NCBI GenBank assembly: GCA_014380625.1
Contig: JACMJL010000039.1
Span: 1 to 34,485 of the forward strand
Length of the DNA: 34,485 nucleotides
Source of the DNA: Clostridiaceae bacterium
Lineage (GTDB): Bacteria > Bacillota > Clostridia > Clostridiales > Clostridiaceae
Direction of reading: 5' to 3'
A program made the position numbers and the translations under genes. Positions 23,971-32,087 of this stretch are shown one piece after another; the first letter of the stretch is position 1; every line of letters starts with the position of its first letter. The notes beneath the pieces are model-generated. The model searched no databases and was not told the DNA's origin. It saw only the letters and a list, made by a program, of their open reading frames with translations.

Positions 23971-25614
23971 ATGAGAAGTAAAACTAGAAAAAGAGTGAAA
24001 ATAATGCTTATGCTAAGTATGGTTTGCATTATTTTTACTTCATGTAACCCTTTTTATAAAAAATCAGGTCAACTTGATAGTAATAGTGTTAGTAAGAACA
24101 ATCAAGAGGGGTGGAAGCTGGATACGTCGCCAATAACTTTTGACTGGTATATTAATTATTCCTGGTTTGGGACAAAATGGGGTAACAATCCAGTATCAAA
24201 ATATGTTACACAAAAAACCGGTGTCAATTTAAATTTCATAACTCCAAGTGGAGATGAAACGGAAAAACTAAATACTATGATTACTACAGGTAAATTACCT
24301 GATATTATAACATTGGGTTATTATGAAGATGGATATACAAAGGTCATAAAAAATAAATTAGTTTTACCTCTGGATAAGCTTGCAGAAAAATATGATACAT
24401 ACTTTATGAAGGTTGCAGATAAACAGAAGTTAGAATGGTATAGACAAAGTGATGGATATGTCTACGGTTATCCTAATTTCTCTATGCCTTTAAAAGATAT
24501 TAATAACTTTAGGGAAGAAAAACCTTCAAATCAAACTTTTTTAGTAAGAAAAGATATATATGAAGCCATAGGAAGCCCTGATATGAGAACTCCTGAGGGT
24601 TTTTTAAGTGCACTTGAAAAAGCGAAGAAATTATTTCCGATTGTAAATGGACAAGCACTAATACCCTTAGGGTTACATGAATTCAATAATTCCGGCAACC
24701 TGTCCTTAGATAGTCTTTTACCTAATTTTTTAGCAGTGCCTTGGGAGAAGGAAGGCAAAATTTATGATAGAATTACTGACAGTGAATATTTAAAATGGTT
24801 AAAAACTTTAAGGAAGGCTAACGAACTTGGTTTATTATCAAAGGAAGTATTCGTTGATAGAAGATCTCAGATGGAAGAAAAAATTGCAGAAGGAAGATAT
24901 TTTGCAATGCTTTATCAAAGAACTGATATGGCTACTCAACAATTAAAACTATATGAGGATGATAAAAATAAGATATATATACCTATTGAGGGACCATCAA
25001 ATTCTAACCTTGATCCACCAACCTTGTCTGGAGACAGTGTTTCGGGTTGGACGGTTACACTTATTTCAAAGAATTGTAAAGATCCAATGAGAGCTATAAG
25101 ATTTTTGAGTTACTTAATAAGTGAAGAGGGAAATAAGGACTTATACCTTGGAATAAGGGACTTGTCCTTTGAAGAAGTAAATGGTAAAGAACAGTTTAAA
25201 CCAGAGGTTGTAGACTTATTAAATAAGGATATAATAGCCTTTGAAAATAAATATGGCGCTGCCAATACTTACTGGATGCTTTTGGATTCAAACTTAATTG
25301 AAAAATGGATGCCACCAGAACCGGAGCCGTTAAAGCTATTAGAGGACTGGCCTAGAGGAAAAACCTATAATTTTTCGGTATATGATAATCTTAATAACTT
25401 TGGGGATTCAGAGGAGAGTATTGCTTACTCTAAAATAAGCTCTCAGTGGCAAAATATATTGAAAAGTTTACTTATATCTAAGAGCAATAAGGAATTTGAT
25501 GTATTATTAAATGGCTTTCTAACCTATAGGGAAAAGGAAGGTTATGAAAAGTTAGTAACATATCGACAACAAAAATATGAAGAAAATAAGAAAAAACTTA
25601 ATATGAATAAATAA
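23971..25614 (+). CDS. Orphan extracellular solute-binding lipoprotein (LipO/YtcQ-like)
   Basis: A surface lipoprotein of 547 residues. A basic N-terminus and hydrophobic segment lead to the lipobox FTSC with Cys25. The mature part has the family 1 solute-binding fold in the long LipO/YtcQ variant: YVTQKTGVNLNFITPSGDETEKLN, TGKLPDIITLGYYED, and a tail ending TYRQQKYEENKKKLN. Its own permease genes are absent. Instead, 23 bases downstream, comes a membrane histidine kinase and then an AraC-type regulator. This order resembles the three-component sugar-sensing systems described in cellulolytic clostridia, in which a binding protein presents the sugar to the kinase. A sensing role is therefore more likely than transport, though it could also serve the permeases at 32088. 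Confidence 0.85.
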   Translation: MRSKTRKRVKIMLMLSMVCIIFTSCNPFYKKSGQLDSNSVSKNNQEGWKLDTSPITFDWYINYSWFGTKWGNNPVSKYVTQKTGVNLNFITPSGDETEKLNTMITTGKLPDIITLGYYEDGYTKVIKNKLVLPLDKLAEKYDTYFMKVADKQKLEWYRQSDGYVYGYPNFSMPLKDINNFREEKPSNQTFLVRKDIYEAIGSPDMRTPEGFLSALEKAKKLFPIVNGQALIPLGLHEFNNSGNLSLDSLLPNFLAVPWEKEGKIYDRITDSEYLKWLKTLRKANELGLLSKEVFVDRRSQMEEKIAEGRYFAMLYQRTDMATQQLKLYEDDKNKIYIPIEGPSNSNLDPPTLSGDSVSGWTVTLISKNCKDPMRAIRFLSYLISEEGNKDLYLGIRDLSFEEVNGKEQFKPEVVDLLNKDIIAFENKYGAANTYWMLLDSNLIEKWMPPEPEPLKLLEDWPRGKTYNFSVYDNLNNFGDSEESIAYSKISSQWQNILKSLLISKSNKEFDVLLNGFLTYREKEGYEKLVTYRQQKYEENKKKLNMNK

Positions 25615-25637
25615 GAGAAGAACTAGGAGCTTTTTAA

Positions 25638-27473
25638 ATGAAAAGTAATATTAGAATACTTATGGGAAAAGCGAAACAAATCTTTATAAATAGAAGTTTA
25701 ATGAAAAAGTTAATAGTAACTTATATAGCCGTTATTGGGATTCCAACTATAATTTTTTCGATATATACCTTTAGATCACTAGATAATAATGCAAAAAAGG
25801 ATGCAATAAATAAGCATAACTACGAGCTTAATGTTGAATGTGATACTATTGAAAAAAACATATATATAATGCGGAATATTATTAATGCAATAACAAACAA
25901 CAAAGAGGTTTTGGAATATGTAGATAATGAGAAAGGCATAGATGTAAAAGAGCTAATAGATTTTAATGATACTGTATATAAACAACTAATAAATCTACAA
26001 AATAATAATCCTACAATTAAACAAATAAATATCTTTACGCACAATTCACAAGTTGATGAACTTTGGCCTTTAATTTATAGAGAAAATAGAATTGTTAACA
26101 ATGACTGGTACAAGCAGACACTTGAAAAAAGTGGAGGCGAATATTGGAATATAAGTCACTATGACAATGATATAAAAATTAACTCAACAACAAATGAACA
26201 AAATAAGAATTTGGTAGTTTCTCTAAATAAAGAAATTAAATACCCACTCCAAAAAAATACAGGAATTATTAGAATAACCATGGTATCTAAGGATTTTTTT
26301 CCGAATATGTTTAACCTAGATAAATTAAATAATGGACAGATATTACTTTTTAATACTGAGAAAAATCATTTAAAAACAAATGAGGATAATCCTCTTTTGA
26401 AAAGTTTGAATTTTGATAGGGAAGAGTTTAAGCTATTTATTAAAGATAAATTACGAAGTAATAAGGGAGAATTATCCTATAAGCAGGGAAATGAAAATTA
26501 CTACTTAACTTACAAAGAATCACCAATGGTTAATAACTATCTCATTTCGGTTATACCATTAAATAATATTACTCAAGGCATTGCAGATTCAAGACGAGTT
26601 TTATTTTTGGGGGGCACATTATTATTAATACTATTATCTATAATTATTTATTTTGTAACTAAAGCAATATTAAAGAGATTATATATAATATTAAATTGCG
26701 TTAAACAGGTAAGAACTGGAGACTTATCTGCTGATATACCAGTATATGGGACTGATGAAATAGGTATACTAGCTCATAATTTCCGTCAAATGATGAAAAA
26801 AATTGATAAATTAATGAAAGAAAATATTCAAAAGGAAATGATTAGTAAGGAAACTGAGCTAAAAGCATTGAAAAGCCAGATCGATGCACATTTTCTATTT
26901 AATACTCTTGAAAATATAAGAGTTATGGCTCAAATTGAAGAAAATTATTTGGTTGCTGATACCTTAGTCTCTTTAGGGGACATGATGAGATATAATATGA
27001 AATGGGATAATGACTTTGTATCCATAAATGAAGAAATAAAGCATATTAAAAATTATGTTGCGTTAATGACACTTAGATATGATTATCAAGTAATTTTACA
27101 TGTTAATATTGGACCTGAATATATTAATAAAGAAATACTAAAATTAACAATTCAACCCTTAGTGGAAAATGCAATTAAACATGGTCTTTCAAAAAAACTA
27201 AGAAGTGAAGATGGTAATATTTATATATTTATTGAAACAGAGGAAAATTATTTATATTTAAATGTGATGGATGATGGTAAAGGCATGGATGGAAATGAGA
27301 TACAGGAACTACAAGAGCATATTAATGGGGATACAAATGTAAATAGAAGATTTGGGCTAGGTCTTAAAAATGTAAATGATAGAATAAAGCTATTTTATGG
27401 CGAGACCTGCGGCATTGTCTTGGAGTCACAAAAGGGTAGCTGTACTAAGCTAAAACTTAAGTTAACTAAATAA
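25638..27473 (+). CDS. YesM-type sensor histidine kinase
   Basis: A membrane kinase of 611 residues. Helix 1 is at about 22-42 (LIVTYIAVIGIPTIIFSIYTF), followed by a 265-residue extracellular sensor and helix 2 at about 317-340 (FLGGTLLLILLSIIIYFV). HAMP spans about 342-395. The His_kinase domain has the phospho-acceptor His418 in SQIDAHFLFNTLENI, and the ATPase domain shows N-box QPLVENAIKHG, DDGKGMDG and RFGLGLKNVNDRI. The usual INPHF motif reads IDAHF here, losing the proline. It lies between the solute-binding lipoprotein and its cognate AraC-type regulator, 26 bases from the latter. The outer domain would contact the loaded binding protein and relay phosphate to Asp55 of the regulator. 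Confidence 0.92.
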   Translation: MKSNIRILMGKAKQIFINRSLMKKLIVTYIAVIGIPTIIFSIYTFRSLDNNAKKDAINKHNYELNVECDTIEKNIYIMRNIINAITNNKEVLEYVDNEKGIDVKELIDFNDTVYKQLINLQNNNPTIKQINIFTHNSQVDELWPLIYRENRIVNNDWYKQTLEKSGGEYWNISHYDNDIKINSTTNEQNKNLVVSLNKEIKYPLQKNTGIIRITMVSKDFFPNMFNLDKLNNGQILLFNTEKNHLKTNEDNPLLKSLNFDREEFKLFIKDKLRSNKGELSYKQGNENYYLTYKESPMVNNYLISVIPLNNITQGIADSRRVLFLGGTLLLILLSIIIYFVTKAILKRLYIILNCVKQVRTGDLSADIPVYGTDEIGILAHNFRQMMKKIDKLMKENIQKEMISKETELKALKSQIDAHFLFNTLENIRVMAQIEENYLVADTLVSLGDMMRYNMKWDNDFVSINEEIKHIKNYVALMTLRYDYQVILHVNIGPEYINKEILKLTIQPLVENAIKHGLSKKLRSEDGNIYIFIETEENYLYLNVMDDGKGMDGNEIQELQEHINGDTNVNRRFGLGLKNVNDRIKLFYGETCGIVLESQKGSCTKLKLKLTK

Positions 27474-27499
27474 AAAAACAATTTCATGGGGGGATAATT

Positions 27500-29101
27500 T
27501 TGTATTCAGTTATGATTGTGGATGATGAGCCAATAATTAGAATGGGTTTAAGACGGACAGTTAATTGGGAAAATTTTGGTTTTAAAGTTATATGTGAATG
27601 CAGAGATGGAGAAGAAGCGTTAGAACAACTTGAAGAACACAAAATCGATTTTATTGTTACAGATATTAAGATGCATAAAATAAGTGGATTAGAAATGTTA
27701 AAAATATTAAGAACAAAGAATTTGGATATTCCTGTGCTACTTTTAAGTGGGTATGATGAATTTGCATATGCTCAAGAAGGACTAAGATTAGGGGCTTTTG
27801 ATTATATATTGAAGCCCTTGGATCATGAAAAATTAGAAGATATTTTAACTAATGTTTATAAAAAGTTAGCCACAACTGAAAAAAAGAATAATGAATTTAA
27901 TATAAATAGAACAATAACCAGTGAAAAAATTTTATATGATTTATTAAGAGGAAAAAATTTGATGGTTATGGATGAATATATTTCACGATATAATCTTCCC
28001 TTAATTAAAAATAAGGTACAAGTAGCAATTGTTGAAATTAACGAGATTGTAATTAATAATGAAGAATTAATTGAAAGTGATGAGCGTGATTATTTAGAAA
28101 AATCAGTTAGCCTTATCATTGAAAAAGAAATGAAAAATAGTGGGTTGGGGTATTACTCCATACTAGATGATGAATTGGGAAAGAAATTTATTATAGCACA
28201 AACAGATCTAGAAATTGAAGCTTCAGAATTTGATGATATTTTTGGCGAAGCATTAAAAGCTATTCTTAGGATAAGTAATGAAGAATTAGAAACTGTGCTA
28301 AATATAGGTATGGGAAATGTATATAATCAATTATTTTCTATACATAAAAGTTACTTGAATGCTAAAGAAGCATTGAAGTATAAATATGTGTTAGGCACAA
28401 ATAAGCTTATTCACATTAACCAATTAGCAGGTATCAGACGTGAAAAGTTTAATTATCCTATTGAAAAAGAAAAGGCCTTGATATCTTCGATTATTTCAGC
28501 CAAGGATGATTCCTTAGGACTGCTTGACGGGTTACTGAAAGAGATAGCCCAAATAATGAATTTTGATGTTTTTAAAATTAATATGATAGTGACTCAATTG
28601 ATAAATAATATTTATAGCAATGTCCTTAAAAAATATAGTTTTTTAGACACAGTATATAATTTAAGTGAAATAATGAGAGTTGGGTTTTTAGGTGTAGAAA
28701 CCTTAGTAGATATAGAGAAAAGGCTTATGGAAAATGTAGCCTCCCTTATAAATATTATAAAGGAATATAATCTAAACCAAGGTGATAATATTGTTTTAAA
28801 AGCCTGCGAATATGTGCTTAATCATGTAGAAGAGGATATTACTTTAACGTCTATCTCTAACAATTTAAATATAAGTAAAAACTACTTTTGTTCCATATTT
28901 AAGCAGCAAACAGGAAAAAACTTTTTAGAATATTTAACAAGAGCTAAGATGGATAGGGCTAAAATATTATTAAAAAGACAGGACTATAAGGTCTATGAAG
29001 TAAGTGATGTATTAGGCTACAAGGAAACTGCATACTTTAGCAAACTCTTTAAAAAACATACCGGGTATAATCCCGCTGAATACAGGAAGTCTGGTAATTA
29101 A
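27500..29101 (+). CDS. YesN-type response regulator with AraC DNA-binding domain
   Basis: A regulator of 533 residues. The receiver domain (1-120) has acidic pocket D8/D9, phospho-acceptor Asp55 in VTDIKMHKISG and the conserved Lys in ILKPLDHEKLE. A 300-residue middle region of YesN type follows (LLRGKNLMVMDEYI..., GMGNVYNQLFSIHKSYLNAKEAL). The C-terminal AraC domain (about 430-530) contains two helix-turn-helix units: ITLTSISNNLNISKNYFCSI and KVYEVSDVLGYKETAYFSKL, ending in HTGYNPAEYRK. The start is TTG after GGGGGGATAA. Its likely targets are the downstream lichenase and ABC transporter promoters, which share a 34-bp element with a 21-bp direct repeat, the normal spacing for AraC-type proteins. 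That element is absent before its own operon. Confidence 0.92.
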   Translation: MYSVMIVDDEPIIRMGLRRTVNWENFGFKVICECRDGEEALEQLEEHKIDFIVTDIKMHKISGLEMLKILRTKNLDIPVLLLSGYDEFAYAQEGLRLGAFDYILKPLDHEKLEDILTNVYKKLATTEKKNNEFNINRTITSEKILYDLLRGKNLMVMDEYISRYNLPLIKNKVQVAIVEINEIVINNEELIESDERDYLEKSVSLIIEKEMKNSGLGYYSILDDELGKKFIIAQTDLEIEASEFDDIFGEALKAILRISNEELETVLNIGMGNVYNQLFSIHKSYLNAKEALKYKYVLGTNKLIHINQLAGIRREKFNYPIEKEKALISSIISAKDDSLGLLDGLLKEIAQIMNFDVFKINMIVTQLINNIYSNVLKKYSFLDTVYNLSEIMRVGFLGVETLVDIEKRLMENVASLINIIKEYNLNQGDNIVLKACEYVLNHVEEDITLTSISNNLNISKNYFCSIFKQQTGKNFLEYLTRAKMDRAKILLKRQDYKVYEVSDVLGYKETAYFSKLFKKHTGYNPAEYRKSGN

Positions 29102-29110
29102 AAAGGAACT

Positions 29111-29144
29111 CAGTAATTTTTTTGTGGTTTATCGTAAGTTTATA
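29111..29144 (+). promoter_or_regulatory. Shared 34-bp operator, copy A (lichenase promoter)
   Basis: Matches 30563-30596 at 28 of 34 positions, with identical blocks CAGTAATTTTTT and TTTATCGTAA at the same spacing. Within it GTAA recurs exactly 21 bp apart (29113 and 29134). It ends 27 bases before the TATAAT of the lichenase gene, placing the half-sites near -70 and -45, as expected for an AraC-type activator. Confidence 0.65.
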
Positions 29145-29170
29145 ACACAGAGGCTTATAGTTAATTGATA

Positions 29171-29196
29171 TATAATGAATATGTAAACGTAATCAT
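29171..29196 (+). promoter_or_regulatory. Lichenase -10 box and overlapping CcpA cre site
   Basis: TATAAT (29171-29176) has no good -35 box, which suits an activator-dependent promoter. The cre site ATGTAAACGTAATCAT (29181-29196) matches WTGNAANCGNWNNCWW at every fixed position and covers the predicted transcription start. Confidence 0.65.
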
Positions 29197-29218
29197 TATA
29201 TGGAGGAGTTAAAAAAAT

Positions 29219-30355
29219 ATGAAGAGAAACAAATTAAAGATTGTTACATTAAGTTTATTGGTAGTAAGTGTTTTGTTATCAACAACATTTATGTCAAAAG
29301 GTGTATCTGCAGTAGCAACAGCACATCTTGGTGAGGGCTTTGATAGCTTCAACACAGCCACTTGGGCAAAATCAGATGGATGGACAAATGGTGGTATGTT
29401 CAACTGTACTTGGAGAGCGAACAATGTTAATTTTAGCAATGGTCTTATGACACTGACTCTTAATAATGACACTCAAGGAGGAACTAAGCCTTATGCTACT
29501 GGAGAGTATCGTTCAAATGACACCTATGGCTATGGACTTTTTCAAACAAATATGAAACCAGCAAAAAATTCTGGTATTGTTTCTTCATTTTTCACTTACA
29601 CGGGACCTGGAGACAATACTCCCTGGGATGAAATTGATATAGAATTTCTAGGTAAAGATACTACAAAGGTACAATTTAATTATTTTACAAACGGAGTAGG
29701 TAACCATGAATATCTGTATAATTTAGGCTTTGACGCTTCTACAAGCTTCCATACCTATGCATTTAATTGGCAGCCAACTTATATAGCATGGTTGGTGGAT
29801 GGAAAAGAAGTATATAGAGCAACCAGTAGTATCCCTTCACATCCCGGAAAAATCATGATGAACTTATGGCCTGGAACTGGTGTAGATGGATGGTTAGGCG
29901 CTTTTAATGGTGCAACTCCTATATATGCATATTATGATTGGGTATCCTACGATCCAACAACAACTGCAACTGCAACCAACCTTGCTTTGAATAAAACTGC
30001 AACAGAATCTTCCGAGGAAGCAGCAGCAAATGCAGCAAAATATGCTTTTGATGGTAATTCCGGTACTCGATGGTCTTCACAGTTTTCAGATGCTCAGTGG
30101 TTAGCTGTTGACCTTGGAGCTGCAAAAACTGTAAGTAGAGTTAAATTGAATTGGGAAGCAGCATATGGTAAAGGCTACAAGATACAGGTATCTAGTAATG
30201 GAACAACATGGACTGATGTGTATACAACTACTACAAGTGATGGAGGAATAGACGATATCTCCTTTAATTCAGTTAGTACAAGGTATGTAAGAATGTATGG
30301 AACACAGAGGTCAACAGTTTATGGTTATTCATTGTGGGACTTTGAAGTGTATTAA
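29219..30355 (+). CDS. Secreted GH16 lichenase with C-terminal F5/8-type C domain
   Basis: An endo-beta-1,3-1,4-glucanase of 378 residues. A signal peptide runs to about residue 31 (cleavage after VSA). The GH16 jelly-roll spans about 35-245, with active-site [12 protein letters not shown]: nucleophile Glu138, Asp140 and acid/base Glu142. FGLFQTNM-like [21 protein letters not shown] and a [24 protein letters not shown] segment match bacterial lichenases. A Thr/Ala-rich linker (PTTTATATN) joins a C-terminal discoidin/F5/8 type C domain (about 250-378: [48 protein letters not shown]), likely carbohydrate-binding. There is no dockerin. The ATG follows TGGAGGAGTT. The gene sits between the regulator and ABC transporter and carries both the shared operator and a cre site. 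Confidence 0.94.
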   Translation: MKRNKLKIVTLSLLVVSVLLSTTFMSKGVSAVATAHLGEGFDSFNTATWAKSDGWTNGGMFNCTWRANNVNFSNGLMTLTLNNDTQGGTKPYATGEYRSNDTYGYGLFQTNMKPAKNSGIVSSFFTYTGPGDNTPWDEIDIEFLGKDTTKVQFNYFTNGVGNHEYLYNLGFDASTSFHTYAFNWQPTYIAWLVDGKEVYRATSSIPSHPGKIMMNLWPGTGVDGWLGAFNGATPIYAYYDWVSYDPTTTATATNLALNKTATESSEEAAANAAKYAFDGNSGTRWSSQFSDAQWLAVDLGAAKTVSRVKLNWEAAYGKGYKIQVSSNGTTWTDVYTTTTSDGGIDDISFNSVSTRYVRMYGTQRSTVYGYSLWDFEVY

Positions 30356-30419
30356 GGGAGCTTCGCCTGGCACAAAATATCCTTATAATCTTTGGTTTTT
30401 TAATTTATTTCAGCTCCCT
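30355..30419 (+). repeat. Spaced inverted repeat after the lichenase gene
   Basis: AGGGAGCT (30355-30362) overlaps the stop codon and pairs with AGCTCCCT (30412-30419) across 49 bases. The interior is AT-rich with a T run. It could be a remnant of a mobile element or a large RNA hairpin; the function is not evident. Confidence 0.35.
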
Positions 30420-30447
30420 AACTAGAAGAAACATAAATTAGACTTAT

Positions 30448-30508
30448 CATGAACTCAAATTCTATGGTTATTTTCAAAAACCATATGAAATTTGGGTTCA
30501 TGTCTTTT
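30448..30508 (+). terminator. Long terminator hairpin after the lichenase gene
   Basis: The arms 30448-30469 and 30479-30502 pair over almost their full length (CATGAACTCAAATT with AATTTGGGTTCATG, and TATGGTT with AACCATA, with a small bulge). TCTTTTT follows. It separates lichenase transcription from the ABC operon. Confidence 0.8.
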
Positions 30509-30562
30509 TGTGCTAAAAACTATACTTATTTTGCAAAAATTTGTTTTGTAAAGGTTTAAATG

Positions 30563-30596
30563 CAGTAATTTTTTCTTACTTTATCGTAATTTCATA
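30563..30596 (+). promoter_or_regulatory. Shared 34-bp operator, copy B (ABC transporter promoter)
   Basis: See copy A at 29111. GTAA recurs 21 bp apart here too (30565 and 30586), and TCGTAATTTCATA forms the promoter-proximal half-site. It ends six bases before the -35 box and 30 bases before the -10. Confidence 0.65.
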
Positions 30597-30602
30597 CCGT
30601 TT

Positions 30603-30631
30603 TTGTTAAAGCAAATTTAATATATTATAAG
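30603..30631 (+). promoter_or_regulatory. Promoter of the ABC transporter operon
   Basis: TTGTTA (30603-30608), a 17-base spacer, TATAAG (30626-30631). No cre match is seen near it. Confidence 0.6.
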
Positions 30632-30659
30632 AGTGTAAACAAATTAAGGGGGAATTAAA

Positions 30660-32018
30660 ATGAAAAAAAGACTAATATCTGCTCTATTAGCCACCACACT
30701 TGCTTTTGGATTAATTGGTTGTTCAACAAATTCAAGTTCAAGTAGCTCTTCTGCAGGTGATACTACATCAGCACCTAAGAAGGATGTAAATTTAACTGTA
30801 TGGATAATGCCTAACAGTGGTACTCCAGATAAAGATTTTATGGGAGTAATTCAACCTTTCTTAGACAAAAACCCTAACATAACAGTTACACCAACTGTTT
30901 TAGATTGGGGTTCAGCTTGGACTAAAATCACTGCTGCAGCTACTAGTGGTGAAGCACCAGATCTTACTCAGTTAGGTACAACTTGGGTTGCTGCCGTTGG
31001 TGCTATGGGTGCACTAGAAGATCTTACTCCTTACTATAAGAGTTTTGGTGGAGATGAGGCTTTTGTTAAGGCAACATTAGCAACAACTGTAATTGAAGGT
31101 AAAAAAGAAAAATATGCAGTTCCATGGTTTATCGATTCAAGAGCTTTATATTATAGAAAAGATGCTTGCGTAAAGGCTGGAGTAGATCCAACAAAGGATT
31201 TCGCCACTTATGATAGCTTTAAAGCAGCATTAACAAAGTTAAATAACGTTGAAATCAATGGCAAGAAAATGGCTGCTCTTGGTATGCCAGGTAAAAATGA
31301 TTGGAATGTTGTACATAACTTTGCTTGGTGGGTTTGGGGTGCAGGCGGAGAATATATTAAAGATGGTAAGGCTGTTATAAACTCCACAGAAGCATTAGCA
31401 GGAATTAAATATTACACTGAGTTAGCTGCAGATGGATTAATGCCTAAAGCTGCTCTAGAAAAAAATTCTGCTGAAGTTGAAGCTCTATTTGGTGCAGGAG
31501 AATATGCAACAGTTTTCTCAGGTGCTTATCTAGCTCAGAGTTTAAAGAATGAATTTGCTAAAGATAGTGCAAAAGCTTTAGATCCTAAAAATGTTGGTGT
31601 TGCTTTAGTTCCAGAAGGACCTAAGGGAAGATTTGCTTTCTTCGGAGGAAGCACAATGGCAATGTATAAGACATCAAAGAATAAGCCAGAAGCTGCTCAA
31701 TTAATGGCATTCTTAGCTTCAGCAGATGCTCAAGTTGCTTATGCTAAAAAGCATGGTAACTTACCAGCTAATGCAAAATCCTTTGAAGATAAATTTATAA
31801 CAGACGATCCAATGCTTTCAGTATTTAAGGCACAATTGAAATTTGGTAAATCTTATCCATCAGTTCCTGGTTGGGCTCCATCAGAAGGATTATTCCAAAA
31901 GGGATTATCAAATGTATGGGACAATATCATGGGAGTTAATGGAAAGTACGATGTAGCTAAGACTAAAAAAGAATTAGATGCAACAGTAAATGATGTAAAT
32001 GCCGTTTTAAAGCAATAA
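30660..32018 (+). CDS. ABC transporter sugar-binding lipoprotein (CUT1 family)
   Basis: A family 1 extracellular solute-binding protein of 452 residues. The lipobox LIGC places lipid on Cys21, followed by a Ser-rich linker (SSSSSSSAG). The mature domain begins NLTVWIMPNSGTPDKDF and shows the usual APDLTQLGTTWVAAVGAMGALEDLTPY hinge region, many aromatic residues (DWNVVHNFAWWVWGAGGEY) suited to stacking on sugars, and EGPKGRFAFFGGS. The codon usage is that of a highly expressed gene, with a strong ribosome binding site AAGGGGGAA. Two permease genes follow, after a hairpin that would lower their expression relative to this protein. The neighbours suggest beta-glucan oligosaccharides as substrate. 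Confidence 0.92.
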   Translation: MKKRLISALLATTLAFGLIGCSTNSSSSSSSAGDTTSAPKKDVNLTVWIMPNSGTPDKDFMGVIQPFLDKNPNITVTPTVLDWGSAWTKITAAATSGEAPDLTQLGTTWVAAVGAMGALEDLTPYYKSFGGDEAFVKATLATTVIEGKKEKYAVPWFIDSRALYYRKDACVKAGVDPTKDFATYDSFKAALTKLNNVEINGKKMAALGMPGKNDWNVVHNFAWWVWGAGGEYIKDGKAVINSTEALAGIKYYTELAADGLMPKAALEKNSAEVEALFGAGEYATVFSGAYLAQSLKNEFAKDSAKALDPKNVGVALVPEGPKGRFAFFGGSTMAMYKTSKNKPEAAQLMAFLASADAQVAYAKKHGNLPANAKSFEDKFITDDPMLSVFKAQLKFGKSYPSVPGWAPSEGLFQKGLSNVWDNIMGVNGKYDVAKTKKELDATVNDVNAVLKQ

Positions 32019-32029
32019 TAGAACGGGTT

Positions 32030-32063
32030 AAAATTATACAGGGTTTATCCCTGTATAATTTTT
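32030..32063 (+). terminator. Attenuating hairpin between binding protein and permeases
   Basis: AAATTATACAGGG (32031-32043) pairs with CCCTGTATAATTT (32049-32061), and a short T run ends at 32063. It probably lets only part of transcription continue, giving more binding protein than permease, a common arrangement. Confidence 0.7.
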
Positions 32064-32087
32064 CTTGATAATATAGGGAGGTGACGT

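Noticed and set aside
30632-30650. Possible cre site before the ABC operon (GTGTAAACAAAT)
   Set aside because: It lacks the central CG required by the consensus.
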